64,000 nt of DNA from Mycobacterium sp. AT1 (GCF_002043095.1 NZ_MVOC01000004.1:21286-85285), one strand, 5' to 3'; shown: positions 8,050 to 16,891, numbered from the stretch's first letter. Numbers and translations: made by a program. The notes: generated by a model from the sequence alone, not told the origin.

Positions 8050-9387
8050 ATGCCGATTGCAGTCACCATGCCCCACCTCGGCGATACCGTCTCCGACGCC
8101 ACCATCAGCCGATGGCTCCGCTCCCCCGGTGATCTGGTCGAGAAGGACGAGCCGCTCCTCGAAGTGTCCACCGACAAGGTGGACACGGAAATCACCGCCC
8201 CCGCATCAGGGCGCCTCACCGAAATCCTGTTTCACGAGGGCGACACGTCGCCGGTAGGTGTCAATCTGGCACTGATCGACGACTCGGCGTCAGCGGCGCA
8301 TTCGGCCACTCCCGGTTCCGAGCCCGCCGACACCCGACGCGGTGCGCCGTACGTGACTCCCCTAGTGCGCCGCCTCGCCGCCGAACGCGGCGTCGACCTC
8401 ACCGCGATGACGGGGAGCGGCGTAGGCAACCGAATTCGCAAGGCCGACGTTCTCGCTGCTGCCGGCGGCGCTGCAAGCGACGTGCCCGTCTCGCCGAGGA
8501 CTCCGGCGGCCAATCCGTATCTCAGCCCTCTAGTCGGCATCCTCGTCGCACAGCGAGGCGTGGACGTCACCACCGTGCGTGGCAGCGGCCGCAACAATCG
8601 GATCCGCGCCGTAGACATCTCGCCGCGCGGACGGCGGACCGACGCGGCTACCGCGGCGCGGCCCGATCGCACCGAGAAGCTGACCCGACTGCGAAAGGTC
8701 ATCGCTGTTCGCATGGTCGAATCACTGCGCACATCAGCACAATTGACCACCGTTGTCGAAGTCGACCTCACCGCCGTCAACCACCTGAGAGGCCAACACG
8801 GAGCTGCGTTCACCGCAGCTCACGGGATCAAACTGTCGTTCACGCCCTTCTTCTTACGCGCGACAGCCACTGTGCTCGGCAGCTTCCCGACGTTCAACGC
8901 GTCACTCGACATGACGAACGGCACCGTCACCTACCACGGCGGCATCCACCTCAACGTGGCCGTCGACACCGACCGCGGACTCGTCGCGCCGGTGATCCGC
9001 AACGCCGACTCTCTCGACATCGACGAGATCGCGTTGGTGACTCAGGATCTCGCAAACCGTGCGCGTGCCAACACCCTCACCGTCGACGACATGTCGGGGG
9101 GTACGTTCACCGTCACGAACACCGGATCGCGGGGTGCACTCTTCGACACGCCGATCATCAATCAGCCCCAGGTCGCCATCCTCGGCACTGGCGCCGTAGT
9201 GGCTCGCGCCACCGTCATCCGTGACGAGCGCGGCAACGAGAACGTCACCGTCCGCAATATCGCCTATCTCGCGCTTACTTACGATCATCGGCTCATCGAC
9301 GGCGGTGACGCGGCCCGGTTCCTCACCGCCGTCAAGGCAAGACTGGAAGCGGCCGACTTCGCAGCGGAACTCACCGCTGGGACGTAG
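8050..9387 (+). CDS. Dihydrolipoamide acyltransferase E2 with one lipoyl and two E3-binding-like domains
   Basis: 445 aa. Residues 1-76 are a lipoyl domain with the lipoylated Lys in STDKVDTE. Two copies of the small peripheral-subunit-binding domain follow: PLVRRLAAERGVDLTAMTGS with NRIRKADVLAA (about 98-140) and PLVGILVAQRGVDVTTVRGS with NRIRAVDI (about 157-193). A catalytic core of about 235 residues ends in the CoA acyltransferase motif DHRLIDGGDAARF. Duplicated binding domains after a single lipoyl domain are unusual. It is the last gene of the dehydrogenase operon, 89 bp after E1. The E3 partner must come from elsewhere in the genome. Confidence 0.87.
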   Translation: MPIAVTMPHLGDTVSDATISRWLRSPGDLVEKDEPLLEVSTDKVDTEITAPASGRLTEILFHEGDTSPVGVNLALIDDSASAAHSATPGSEPADTRRGAPYVTPLVRRLAAERGVDLTAMTGSGVGNRIRKADVLAAAGGAASDVPVSPRTPAANPYLSPLVGILVAQRGVDVTTVRGSGRNNRIRAVDISPRGRRTDAATAARPDRTEKLTRLRKVIAVRMVESLRTSAQLTTVVEVDLTAVNHLRGQHGAAFTAAHGIKLSFTPFFLRATATVLGSFPTFNASLDMTNGTVTYHGGIHLNVAVDTDRGLVAPVIRNADSLDIDEIALVTQDLANRARANTLTVDDMSGGTFTVTNTGSRGALFDTPIINQPQVAILGTGAVVARATVIRDERGNENVTVRNIAYLALTYDHRLIDGGDAARFLTAVKARLEAADFAAELTAGT

Positions 9388-9390
9388 CAC

Positions 9391-9430
9391 CATCGACGGC
9401 GGTGACGCCGCCCGGGAGATGACCGCTGCG
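9391..9430 (+). repeat. Echo of the E2 C-terminal coding sequence just after its stop
   Basis: Bases 9391-9415 repeat 9294-9318 inside the E2 gene with one mismatch in 25 and again encode IDGGDAAR, followed by EMTAAAQ. It begins 3 bp after the E2 stop, with no start codon. It looks like the left-over tail of a second E2 gene, or the scar of a recombination between E2 paralogues. Confidence 0.5.
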
Positions 9431-9440
9431 GCACAACGCT

Positions 9441-10403
9441 CTACGTCGCGTCGACCCACGCCTGCTTCGCCACCCGACGGAAGTTTCCGCCGAGCACCGC
9501 GTGGACGTCGGCATCACTCCAACCCCGCCCGCCCAGGTGCCGGCCCAGGGCCAGGACAGTTTCCGGCGGCATCCACTGGATGGGTCCCCACTTGGTGTAG
9601 CTCTCGTCGAACAGATGGGGGTTGCGCAGCAGCTCGTCGTTGAAGTCGGCATGGTCGAAGGAGAAGTCGCTGCTGATGCCGACGTGGTCGACTCCGATCA
9701 GGTCGACGGCGTACTCGAGGTGGCTCGTCATCGCGTCGAGAGTGGGGGTGTTGGGGCCGAGGAAGATGCCCACACCGGTGATGGCGACGACGCCGCCCGT
9801 CGCCGCGCAGGCACGGGCTTGATCGTCGGTGATGTTGCGTGGGTGGTCCCATACCGCCTTCATGCACGAATGGCTGTACACCACTGGGCCTTTGGAGACG
9901 TTGCACAAGTCAAGACCCGTTCGGGTGCTGCAGTGTGACCCGTCGGGGACGATGCCGACCACGTTCATCTCGGCGACGATCTCGGCGCCCCATGCCGTCA
10001 GCCCGGTATCCGTCGCGTCCAGGCAACCGCTACCGGCGCGGTTGGCGTGGTTGTAGGTGGGCAGCAGGGTTCGGACGCCGAGGGCGGCCAAGGTGGCGAG
10101 ATTGTCGAGGTCACCGCCGATCGGCGCGGAGTCCTCCAAGTCGAACGCCACGGCGATCCGGTCGTCGGAGGTGATGCGCTCGACGTCGTCGACGTGCGCG
10201 GCCAGTTCCAGATCAGGGTGCGCGTCGACGGCCGCTCGAAAGTGCCGGATCAGCGCGATCGTGTCGTCGAACGAGTGCGGCGAATACCCGGCGTTGACGG
10301 AGACGAAGGCACCCCCGCGACGCTGAAAGCGGGTCAGTGGCTCGACCTCGGCACCCACTTGCAACGGCAGGCAGGCGTGCTGATCCCAGAGAAGCTGCGA
10401 CAT
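9441..10403 (-). CDS. Membrane dipeptidase-like (peptidase M19) amidohydrolase
   Basis: 320 aa with the M19 metal-site pattern. WDQHACLP near the N-terminus corresponds to D-x-H of the family. FDLEDSAPIGGD carries the bridging Glu, VPDGSHCS and VYSHSCMKAVW the two His positions, and HVGISSDFSFDH the terminal Asp region. Family members hydrolyse dipeptides, often with a D-residue, or related amides. No signal peptide is visible, so it is probably cytosolic here. It is the last gene of the leuA-like/nitrilase operon, 67 bp after the nitrilase. It ends 53 bp from the E2 stop on the other strand. Substrate not predictable. Confidence 0.8.
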   Translation of the reverse strand: MSQLLWDQHACLPLQVGAEVEPLTRFQRRGGAFVSVNAGYSPHSFDDTIALIRHFRAAVDAHPDLELAAHVDDVERITSDDRIAVAFDLEDSAPIGGDLDNLATLAALGVRTLLPTYNHANRAGSGCLDATDTGLTAWGAEIVAEMNVVGIVPDGSHCSTRTGLDLCNVSKGPVVYSHSCMKAVWDHPRNITDDQARACAATGGVVAITGVGIFLGPNTPTLDAMTSHLEYAVDLIGVDHVGISSDFSFDHADFNDELLRNPHLFDESYTKWGPIQWMPPETVLALGRHLGGRGWSDADVHAVLGGNFRRVAKQAWVDAT

Positions 10404-10470
10404 GACTACCGATGGTGCACCACGACCGGGGTGGGCTCGCCGCTGACACGGTCGGTGTCGTGGCGCGGCG

Positions 10471-11289
10471 TCACGGCGGCCCTAGGAGCGCGGCGTACTC
10501 ACCGCTCACGTCGGGGTTGAGGTGGCCGTCCCATCCGCGTGGGTCGTGGGCTCGGCGGCGCGGCTCGACGTCGGCGACGACGAGCGCGGTCTCGTCGGGG
10601 TGCGCCTGGGCCAAGACCCGTCCATCTGGATCGACGATTCGACTGCAGCCGAGCGCACGACGCCCGTCTTGCTCACCGACGATGTCTGCCACGACGACGG
10701 TGACGGTGTTCTCCACCGCCCGCGCGACGGGCAGCGTCTCACCGCGACTCCGCAACCGACTGGTCGGCGCGTCCACCTCGACGTGCCCGCTGTTGGTCGG
10801 AACTGCAATCAGCGCAGCGCCTTTCGCCGCGAGGATCCGTGCGGGTTCGACGTACCAGATGTCGTTGCAGATCATCATCCCGAGCGGGGTGTCGCCCAGC
10901 GCGACAACCGAAAGGTCGGTGCCGGCCGACACCACCGTTCGGTAACCGGGATAGACCTTGCGGTACACCGTCCGAACGTCTCCGTCGACCAAGAGAGCGG
11001 CCGAGCCGTAGACCGCGTCGTCGCTCCCCCGCTCGGTGAAGCCGATTACGGACGCCACTGGCGAAGATGCCAACGGTGCGACGAGTCGCCGCAACTCGTC
11101 GACGGTCAGTGCGACGTCACGCGGGGATTGGCCAGCCGATTCGTGCGCCAGGCCGCCGAGGATCGCCTCCGGACAGCACAGCAGCCCGACTCCCGCACTC
11201 TCGCAGGCGATTAGCTGCGACGCGATCAAGTCCACGGCATCCCAGGACCCGAACGGCAGATATGGCGCTTGATAGGCCGCAACCCTCAC
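10471..11289 (-). CDS. Carbon-nitrogen hydrolase (nitrilase superfamily amidase)
   Basis: 272 aa, standard length for the Nit/amidase group. The catalytic triad is clear: Glu in CCPEAILGG (about residue 41), Lys in YRKVYPGY (about 111) and Cys in MMICNDIWYVEPAR (about 141). Such enzymes hydrolyse omega-amides, N-carbamoyl compounds or nitriles in the cytosol. The gene starts 4 bp after the 2-isopropylmalate-synthase-like gene, so the two are translated from one message. The amide substrate may be linked to the dipeptidase downstream, but nothing in the sequence fixes it. Confidence 0.85.
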   Translation of the reverse strand: MRVAAYQAPYLPFGSWDAVDLIASQLIACESAGVGLLCCPEAILGGLAHESAGQSPRDVALTVDELRRLVAPLASSPVASVIGFTERGSDDAVYGSAALLVDGDVRTVYRKVYPGYRTVVSAGTDLSVVALGDTPLGMMICNDIWYVEPARILAAKGAALIAVPTNSGHVEVDAPTSRLRSRGETLPVARAVENTVTVVVADIVGEQDGRRALGCSRIVDPDGRVLAQAHPDETALVVADVEPRRRAHDPRGWDGHLNPDVSGEYAALLGPP

Positions 11290-11293
11290 CGCC

Positions 11294-13069
11294 TCAGTCT
11301 GTCACCATGGCTGGCACGCACGAGCTGGCGGCGGAGAGTACGGCGTTCAGGCTCGCCGTCAACACACTGCGGTCCCGCCCAGCAGCCCAGTGAGTGCCTG
11401 CGGCGGAACGGTATTCGATGAGGGTGAGGGCCTCACTGTCGTTGCCCGCCGTGAGCGACGTTTGGTGCAAGGCGACGACGTCGACCGCGACGCCGTGGGA
11501 GCCGAGGAGTTCGGTGAGCGCCTCGATCGGTCCGACGCCGTCGTAGCAGCCGCGGTGCTCGTTGCCGCCGATCCGAATGCTCAGCTGAGTTCGCACAGTA
11601 TCGGTCTGTATGTCGATCAGGTCGACGCCGTTTACGGCGGACGGATTCAGATAGCTTCGCTCGAACAGCTCCAACAGTTGGGGTGCGTCGACTTCCAGAC
11701 CAGTGTCGTCGGTGTGCTCTTGGACGCGACGGGCGAAGTCGATCTGCAGCCGCCGCGGTAGCTCGATGCCGTATGCCGCTTCCAGCAGGTACGCGATGCC
11801 GCCCTTGCCCGATTGCGAATTTACCCGGATCACGGCGTCGTAGCTGCGGCCGAGGTCGGCCGGATCGATGGGCAGGTACGGCACCCGCCACGCGATCTCG
11901 GACCCGCTTCTTCCCTCGGCGAGCGCGCGAACACGGTGTTCGGCGAAGCCCTTCTTGATGGCGTCCTGGTGCGTGCCGCTGAACGCGGTGTGGACCAGGT
12001 CGCCGACGTACGGATGGCGTGGGTGGATCTCAATTCGATTGGCGTGCTCGACGGTTCGGCGGATCTCGTCGATGTCGGAGAAGTCGATCATGGGGTCGAC
12101 ACCCTGGGCGTGCAGGTTCAGGGCGAGAGTGGCGATGTCGACGTTGCCGGTACGTTCACCGTTGCCGAAGATGCAGCCTTCGACGCGTTGCGCTCCTGCC
12201 AATACGGCCAATTCGGCACAGGCGATGCCGGTCCCGCGGTCGTTGTGGGGGTGAACCGAGAGGATGACCGCGTCGCGACGGGCGAGGTTCTCGTGCATGT
12301 ACTCGATCTGGTCGGCGTACACGTTCGGCGTCGCGATCTCCACGGTGGCTGGCAAGTTCAGGATCACCGGGCGTTGGGGAGTCGCGTCCCACAGTGTCGT
12401 CATGGCGTCGCAGAGTTCCAGCGCATAGTCGGGTTCGGTCAGGTTGAAGACCTCTGGTGAGAACTCGAAACGGACGTTCTCGAGGTCACCGGCGAAGTCG
12501 AGGACGTCGCGGCCGCCGGCGCAGATCAGTTCGGTCAGTGCGGCGCGGTCGTGTCCGAGGACGACGTCGCGCCACGTTGGTGCCGTCGCCGTGTACATGT
12601 GGATGACCACCTCGTTGCGGATGCCTCGGATCGAGGCGACCGTGCGTTCGATGAGGTCGCGACGGGCCGGGGTGAAGACGACGATCGTCACGTCGTCTGG
12701 CGCAACGTCGGTCTCGGCGATCAGACGGACGAAGTCGAAGTCCGTCTGAGATGCGGACGGATAACCGACCTCGATCTCGCGGTAGCCCATTGCGACCATC
12801 AGTTCGAAGAAGCGGCGCTTGCGCGCCGGGTCCATTGGCTCGGCCAGCGCCTGATTGCCGTCGCGCAGGTCGACTGACACCCACAATGGCGCAGAGGTGA
12901 GTCGGTTTGCGGGCCAATGCCGTTCAGTGAGTGGCACCGCCACACGGGAGTAGACGTCGCGGTAGCGGTGCGAGGGCATCTGCGAGTGCCGCTGCCGATT
13001 CCAGGCCGGCGCGTCGGGGGGAATGGAGCCGACGGGCGTCGAGATGTGCCGAAAGGTGTTGGTGCTCAT
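11294..13069 (-). CDS. leuA: 2-isopropylmalate synthase-family protein (long LeuA type)
   Basis: 591 aa. The N-terminal TIM barrel carries LWVSVDLRDGNQAL (metal-binding Asp, about residue 70), YREIEVGYPSASQTD, SVHPHNDRGTG (His-x-His) and GCIFGNGERTGNVD. Residues from about 445 form the C-terminal LeuA regulatory domain. The enzyme condenses acetyl-CoA with 2-oxoisovalerate in leucine synthesis. The context is atypical: it heads an operon with a nitrilase and a dipeptidase, opposite a FadR-type regulator, 184 bp away. This may be a second, catabolic or specialised copy; I cannot tell whether another leuA exists outside the window. The short intergenic repeat near 13212 may control it. Confidence 0.85.
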   Translation of the reverse strand: MSTNTFRHISTPVGSIPPDAPAWNRQRHSQMPSHRYRDVYSRVAVPLTERHWPANRLTSAPLWVSVDLRDGNQALAEPMDPARKRRFFELMVAMGYREIEVGYPSASQTDFDFVRLIAETDVAPDDVTIVVFTPARRDLIERTVASIRGIRNEVVIHMYTATAPTWRDVVLGHDRAALTELICAGGRDVLDFAGDLENVRFEFSPEVFNLTEPDYALELCDAMTTLWDATPQRPVILNLPATVEIATPNVYADQIEYMHENLARRDAVILSVHPHNDRGTGIACAELAVLAGAQRVEGCIFGNGERTGNVDIATLALNLHAQGVDPMIDFSDIDEIRRTVEHANRIEIHPRHPYVGDLVHTAFSGTHQDAIKKGFAEHRVRALAEGRSGSEIAWRVPYLPIDPADLGRSYDAVIRVNSQSGKGGIAYLLEAAYGIELPRRLQIDFARRVQEHTDDTGLEVDAPQLLELFERSYLNPSAVNGVDLIDIQTDTVRTQLSIRIGGNEHRGCYDGVGPIEALTELLGSHGVAVDVVALHQTSLTAGNDSEALTLIEYRSAAGTHWAAGRDRSVLTASLNAVLSAASSCVPAMVTD

Positions 13070-13211
13070 GGGTGGTGTCCTCGGTCAGTCGTGTCGGACA
13101 AACGACCGGCGCACGTTCGGCTCCACGTCGGGGAGCCGGTCTGGCTAGGCCCCGCCGTGGCGGCTAAGAAGTACTCCGTCGTTCGACACGTCAGCGAAGC
13201 TATCACTCCTC

Positions 13212-13227
13212 AGACAAGTAGACAAGC
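13212..13227. promoter_or_regulatory. Tandem AGACAAG repeat between leuA-like and FadR-type genes
   Basis: Two adjacent copies, AGACAAGT and AGACAAGC, lie 27 bp upstream of the regulator start and 143 bp upstream of the leuA-like start. Regulators of the GntR/FadR class often bind next to their own gene, so this is a candidate operator. It is short and not palindromic, so support is modest. Confidence 0.3.
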
Positions 13228-13253
13228 GACGCGAGCGGGACGATGATGGGTCG

Positions 13254-13922
13254 ATGCCGCCCGTCCGCCGCGAGTCCCTCTCCGAGCAGGCCGCACAGCT
13301 CCTGCTCGATCGCATCGCATCCGGCGAATGGGCCGTGGGCGCCAAGCTGCCCGGTGAAACGACCCTCGCCCCTCAACTCGGCGTCGGCCGCTCGACGGTC
13401 CGCGAGGCGATCCGCCAATTGGCCGGACGTGGCATTCTCGCCACCCGGCAGGGCGCCGGTGTCTTCGTGACCGCCCTCGAGGCGGCGGAGGACTGGGACG
13501 CGGTCTTGCGACGCGCCGACGTCGTCGCGGTGATCGAGGCCCGCATCGCCATCGAGACCGAGGCCGCAGCACTCGCGGCAGAGCGCCGCACCCAGGCCGA
13601 GCTACGCGCGATGCGCAGCGCGCTGTCGAAACGCGACGCCGAGCGGTACGGCATCGAAGAACACGTCGACGCAGACACCGCCTTTCACCGCAGTGTCGTT
13701 GTCGCAGCACATAATCCAATCCTGCTCGAGCTGTTCGACGGGTTCACGCCACACGGTCGGCAAGCGATGATCGACATGCTGCGGATCCGCGGAGAGTTCG
13801 GCAGCGATGCCGACCACCAGGTTCACGAACACCTCCTGGATGCGATCGTCGCCGGCGACGGAACCGCTGCGGCCCAGCTGAGCCGTGCCCACCTCCAAGC
13901 GTTGAAGGCGTTGATGAGCTGA
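13254..13922 (+). CDS. GntR/FadR-family transcriptional regulator
   Basis: 222 aa. Residues 5-70 are a GntR winged helix: [20 protein letters not shown], then [19 protein letters not shown] and the wing RQGAGVFV. Residues 85-220 form the all-helical FCD effector domain, with the metal-ligand pattern [11 protein letters not shown] and a later HEHLLDAI. It is transcribed away from the leuA-nitrilase-dipeptidase operon and most likely controls it in response to a carboxylic acid. The effector is not known. Confidence 0.85.
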   Translation: MPPVRRESLSEQAAQLLLDRIASGEWAVGAKLPGETTLAPQLGVGRSTVREAIRQLAGRGILATRQGAGVFVTALEAAEDWDAVLRRADVVAVIEARIAIETEAAALAAERRTQAELRAMRSALSKRDAERYGIEEHVDADTAFHRSVVVAAHNPILLELFDGFTPHGRQAMIDMLRIRGEFGSDADHQVHEHLLDAIVAGDGTAAAQLSRAHLQALKALMS

Positions 13923-13950
13923 TCCACTTGGGACAGCCGTATCCGCAGTA

Positions 13951-14286
13951 ATGCACTGCTCGTTCTGCGGTCTCGAATCTCGCCAAGTCAAGAAGCTGAT
14001 CAGTGGTCCAGGTGTCTATATCTGCGACCAGTGCGTGACCAAATGCGTCACCATTCTGGACGATCCGAGCGGACCGGACACGCCGCCGTTGCGGGACCGC
14101 GCGGAGTACTCCGATGACGCACTGCTGAAGGAACTTCCACGCATAGCGGCGACGACGGCGAACGTGGAAACGGACTTGCGCGCCCGCGTCGACGAACTCC
14201 GAGAACGCGGGGTTGCCTGGTCCGGCATCGCCGCCGCACTCGGAGTGACACGCCAGTCTGCCTGGGAACGCTTCACCCGCGAGTAG
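13951..14286 (+). CDS. Free-standing ClpX-type zinc finger with C-terminal helix-turn-helix
   Basis: 111 aa. The N-terminus [20 protein letters not shown] with YICDQCV 20 residues later is the ClpX C4 zinc-binding domain, here without any AAA+ ATPase. In ClpX this domain dimerises and binds adaptors and substrates. Residues 65-111 read as a helical linker, then [23 protein letters not shown], a helix-turn-helix. A protein like this could be a transcription factor or an adaptor for ClpXP. It starts 28 bp after the FadR-type gene on the same strand and may be co-transcribed. Confidence 0.75.
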   Translation: MHCSFCGLESRQVKKLISGPGVYICDQCVTKCVTILDDPSGPDTPPLRDRAEYSDDALLKELPRIAATTANVETDLRARVDELRERGVAWSGIAAALGVTRQSAWERFTRE

Positions 14287-14349
14287 AGACGACCGACTTT
14301 CCGTCACACTGGTCACCGTGTCGCAGACTGACGTGGCTGAAGGCATCTG

Positions 14350-15231
14350 ATGGCCGAATTCAGGTACGAGACGAGCATCGTCCGTTAACTTCTACGGGAC
14401 CAGCACCCGGACCTCGCAGACCTCGAACTCCGCGACGTCGACGGGGGCTGGGACAACCAGATGTGGCGCCTCGGCGATGATTTGGCCGTGCGCAAGCCCC
14501 GCACCGGACGCGCGCCGACTTTGTTGCGCAAGGAGTACACGTGGTTGCCGGCGTTGGCCAGCCGTCTGCCGCTCCCGACGCCCATTCCGGTCCGCATCGG
14601 GCTGCCGTCGAGCCTCTTCGAGCACACCTGGACGATCGCACGCTGGATTGAGGGCACGCCCGCTGATCGTGTTCCGATCACCCGCGTCGACGCAGCCGAC
14701 GTACTGGCCGGGTTCCTTCGCGCACTCCACGGCCCGGCGCCCGCCGACGCACCCACCAACCCCGACCGCGGGATTCCGTTGGCCGAGTTCACCGGGGAGT
14801 CCGACGAATGGTTCGACGTCATCGCCGACCATCCCGGAGTCTCCCAAGCGCGAGAAGTCTGGGACTTGGCGCTGGCCGCACCGGCCTGGCAAGGCCCGCC
14901 GCTATGGCTGCACGGCGACTTGCATCCCGCGAACGTCGCCGTCCACGACGGGACCCTCGTCGGCGTGTTCGACTTCGGCGAGATGTGCGCAGGCGATCCC
15001 GCGACCGATCTCTCCGCCGCGTGGGTGCTGCTGCCCGCGGGTGCTGCGAAGCGGTTCTTCGACGCGTACGGCAAGGCCGACGACGCGACCGTGGCCCGAT
15101 CCCGCGGTTGGGCGATCATGCGGGTCGTGGGCCTGATTGAAGTGGGCCGGAACGGAAGGCTGGGGCTACCCGGCGGAAAGCCAACGTGGGAACCGGCGGG
15201 CTACGCCACGCTGGAGCGTCTTCTGTCGTAG
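14350..15231 (+). pseudogene. Aminoglycoside phosphotransferase-like kinase gene interrupted by TAA
   Basis: A start at ATG 14350 is followed by twelve codons and TAA at 14386-14388. The same frame then runs to 15231 and encodes the phosphotransferase fold: LLRDQHPDLADLELRDVDGG, WDNQMWRLGDDLAVRKPR, LWLHGDLHPANVAV (HGD-x-x-x-xN catalytic loop) and VFDFGEMCAGDPATDLS (metal-binding Asp). No ATG, GTG or TTG occurs in frame between the stop and ATG 14461, which lies past the Gly-rich nucleotide loop. So the gene is probably inactive unless the stop is read through. CAA to TAA would explain it in one step. A 256-aa product from 14461 remains possible. Confidence 0.65.
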
Positions 15232-15260
15232 GCCAGTCACGCACCCGATCCCGATGCACC

Positions 15261-15830
15261 TCACGCCCGGAAGGCGTCGACGGCGAGTGTGGCGAAGCGC
15301 CGTGCCGCGCCTTCCCGTTGCGCAGCCGGGAGTGCCGCAACACCTCGACCGGCCAGTATGACCAGGACGAGGTCGTCGATGGTGAAGTCGCGGCGCAATC
15401 CGCCGGACGCCTTGGCCCGGCGGCTCAACCCGCTGAGCTGACGCAACACCGAAGCACGATGCGCGGCTATGGCTTCGGCTTCTGGGTGGGCCGACATGAA
15501 CGCGTCTACGAAGCCCCTGCTGCGGCCGTTGAGCACGCTGACCCCTTCGACCACCGAGCAGAACCCACGCCACGGGTCCGGGTCCGCGCAACCCTCGTCG
15601 ACGATCGCGCGACACAACCTCACCTGGTCGGCGAAGGCGGCCTCGACCAGATCGGCCTTGGTGGGAAAGCGGCGGTACACCGTCGCCGGCCCTACCGCCG
15701 CGCGGCGGGCGACCTCGCGCATCGTGACGTCGAGACCGTGCTCGGAGAACAACTCTCGCGCCGCGGTCAGGATGCGGTCGCGATTCTCCTCCGCGTCGGA
15801 GCGCAGCATCTGAGGCAAATGTTCGGCCAT
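15261..15830 (-). CDS. TetR/AcrR-family regulator
   Basis: 189 aa from ATG 15830 (MAEHLPQML); another ATG at 15887 would add 19 residues. The DNA-binding domain is plain: ILTAARELFSEHGLDVTMREVARRAAVGPATVYRRFPTKADLVEAAF (helices 1-4). The C-terminal ligand domain is generic. It is divergent from a quinone oxidoreductase-like gene (80 bp between starts), which is the usual target arrangement for such repressors. Confidence 0.85.
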   Translation of the reverse strand: MAEHLPQMLRSDAEENRDRILTAARELFSEHGLDVTMREVARRAAVGPATVYRRFPTKADLVEAAFADQVRLCRAIVDEGCADPDPWRGFCSVVEGVSVLNGRSRGFVDAFMSAHPEAEAIAAHRASVLRQLSGLSRRAKASGGLRRDFTIDDLVLVILAGRGVAALPAAQREGAARRFATLAVDAFRA

Positions 15831-15910
15831 GGTTCTCACTTCGCGCAAGTGGACGGGGGCGTCCGATAACTTCTCCACGGTACTCATCAAGCACGGAAGT
15901 GGAGGCAACA

Positions 15911-16885
15911 GTGCGGGCAGTGGCGATCCACCGCTTCGGCGACCCGAGCGGCATGGCGATGGTCGAGGTGCCCTCCCCCCTCCCCGCCGCGGGTCAGGTG
16001 CTCGTCGACGTCGAGGCGATCGGCGTGGGTGGCGTTGACGCGATGATTCGCCGCGGCACGCTGTCCGCGGCGTACGGATTTCCCGTCGGGATGATCCCCG
16101 GCAGCGAGGTCGCCGGGTCGGTCACCGCGGTGGGTGCAGGCGTCGACGAGTCTTGGATCGGCCGCCGGGTGTGGGCGTTCACGGGTGTCGGCGGCGGTTA
16201 TGCAGAGCACGCCGTGGCGCGAGTCGACGATGTCGTCGCCCTCCCCGCCGCCTTGTCCTCGGTCGACGCGGTGACGCTCGGAAGTGCCGGGCCCGTGGCG
16301 CATTTCGCGTTGGAACACGCACACTTCCGGGCCGGCGACTCGGTGTTGGTGCGTGGCGCGGCCGGCAGCATCGGCATCGCCGCCGTGGAGTTGGCAGCTG
16401 GGGCCGGCGCGCGCCTGGTGGCCGTCACCACGTCCTCACCCGAACGCGGTGAGCGGTTGCGCGAGCTGGGGGCCACTCACGTCCTGGACAGATCGGGACA
16501 CGGCGACACCTCCACCCCGGCGACCGTCGACGTCGTCGTCGACGTCATCGGTGGGCCCGAGGTGCCCGCGTTCGTCGACCGACTCGCGCCAAACGGCCGC
16601 ATGGTCGTCGCCGGCATGGTGGCCGGCCCGGTACCCGTCGACTTTGGCGAACGACTGCTGAACTCGTTCCAGATGTCGCGCTCGTTCGGCACCTTCAGCC
16701 TGGACACCGTCGCCGACGACGCCAAGACCCGGGTCCGAACTGCGCAGTTCGAGGCCGCGACCCGCGGCGAACTTCACGCCGTCGTGCACGACGTGCTGCC
16801 GCTGGAGCAGGCCGCGGACGCGCACCGCCAGATGGACGACGGTCGCGTGTTCGGTCGGATCGTCCTGACGCCAGGCATGGACTGA
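15911..16885 (+). CDS. Quinone oxidoreductase-like (zeta-crystallin type) MDR enzyme
   Basis: 324 aa. The N-terminal GroES-like domain begins MRAVAIHRFGDPSGM and lacks the zinc-binding Cys and His of alcohol dehydrogenases. The NADPH fold shows LVRGAAGSIGIAAVELAA (A-x-x-G-x-x-G) and a following VAVTTSSPERGERL, in line with NADPH use. Such enzymes reduce quinones or 2-enoyl compounds. GTG 15911 is preceded by GGAGG with 5-bp spacing, better than GTG 15899. It is divergent from the TetR-type gene and likely under its control. Confidence 0.83.
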   Translation: MRAVAIHRFGDPSGMAMVEVPSPLPAAGQVLVDVEAIGVGGVDAMIRRGTLSAAYGFPVGMIPGSEVAGSVTAVGAGVDESWIGRRVWAFTGVGGGYAEHAVARVDDVVALPAALSSVDAVTLGSAGPVAHFALEHAHFRAGDSVLVRGAAGSIGIAAVELAAGAGARLVAVTTSSPERGERLRELGATHVLDRSGHGDTSTPATVDVVVDVIGGPEVPAFVDRLAPNGRMVVAGMVAGPVPVDFGERLLNSFQMSRSFGTFSLDTVADDAKTRVRTAQFEAATRGELHAVVHDVLPLEQAADAHRQMDDGRVFGRIVLTPGMD

Positions 16886-16891
16886 CGACCG

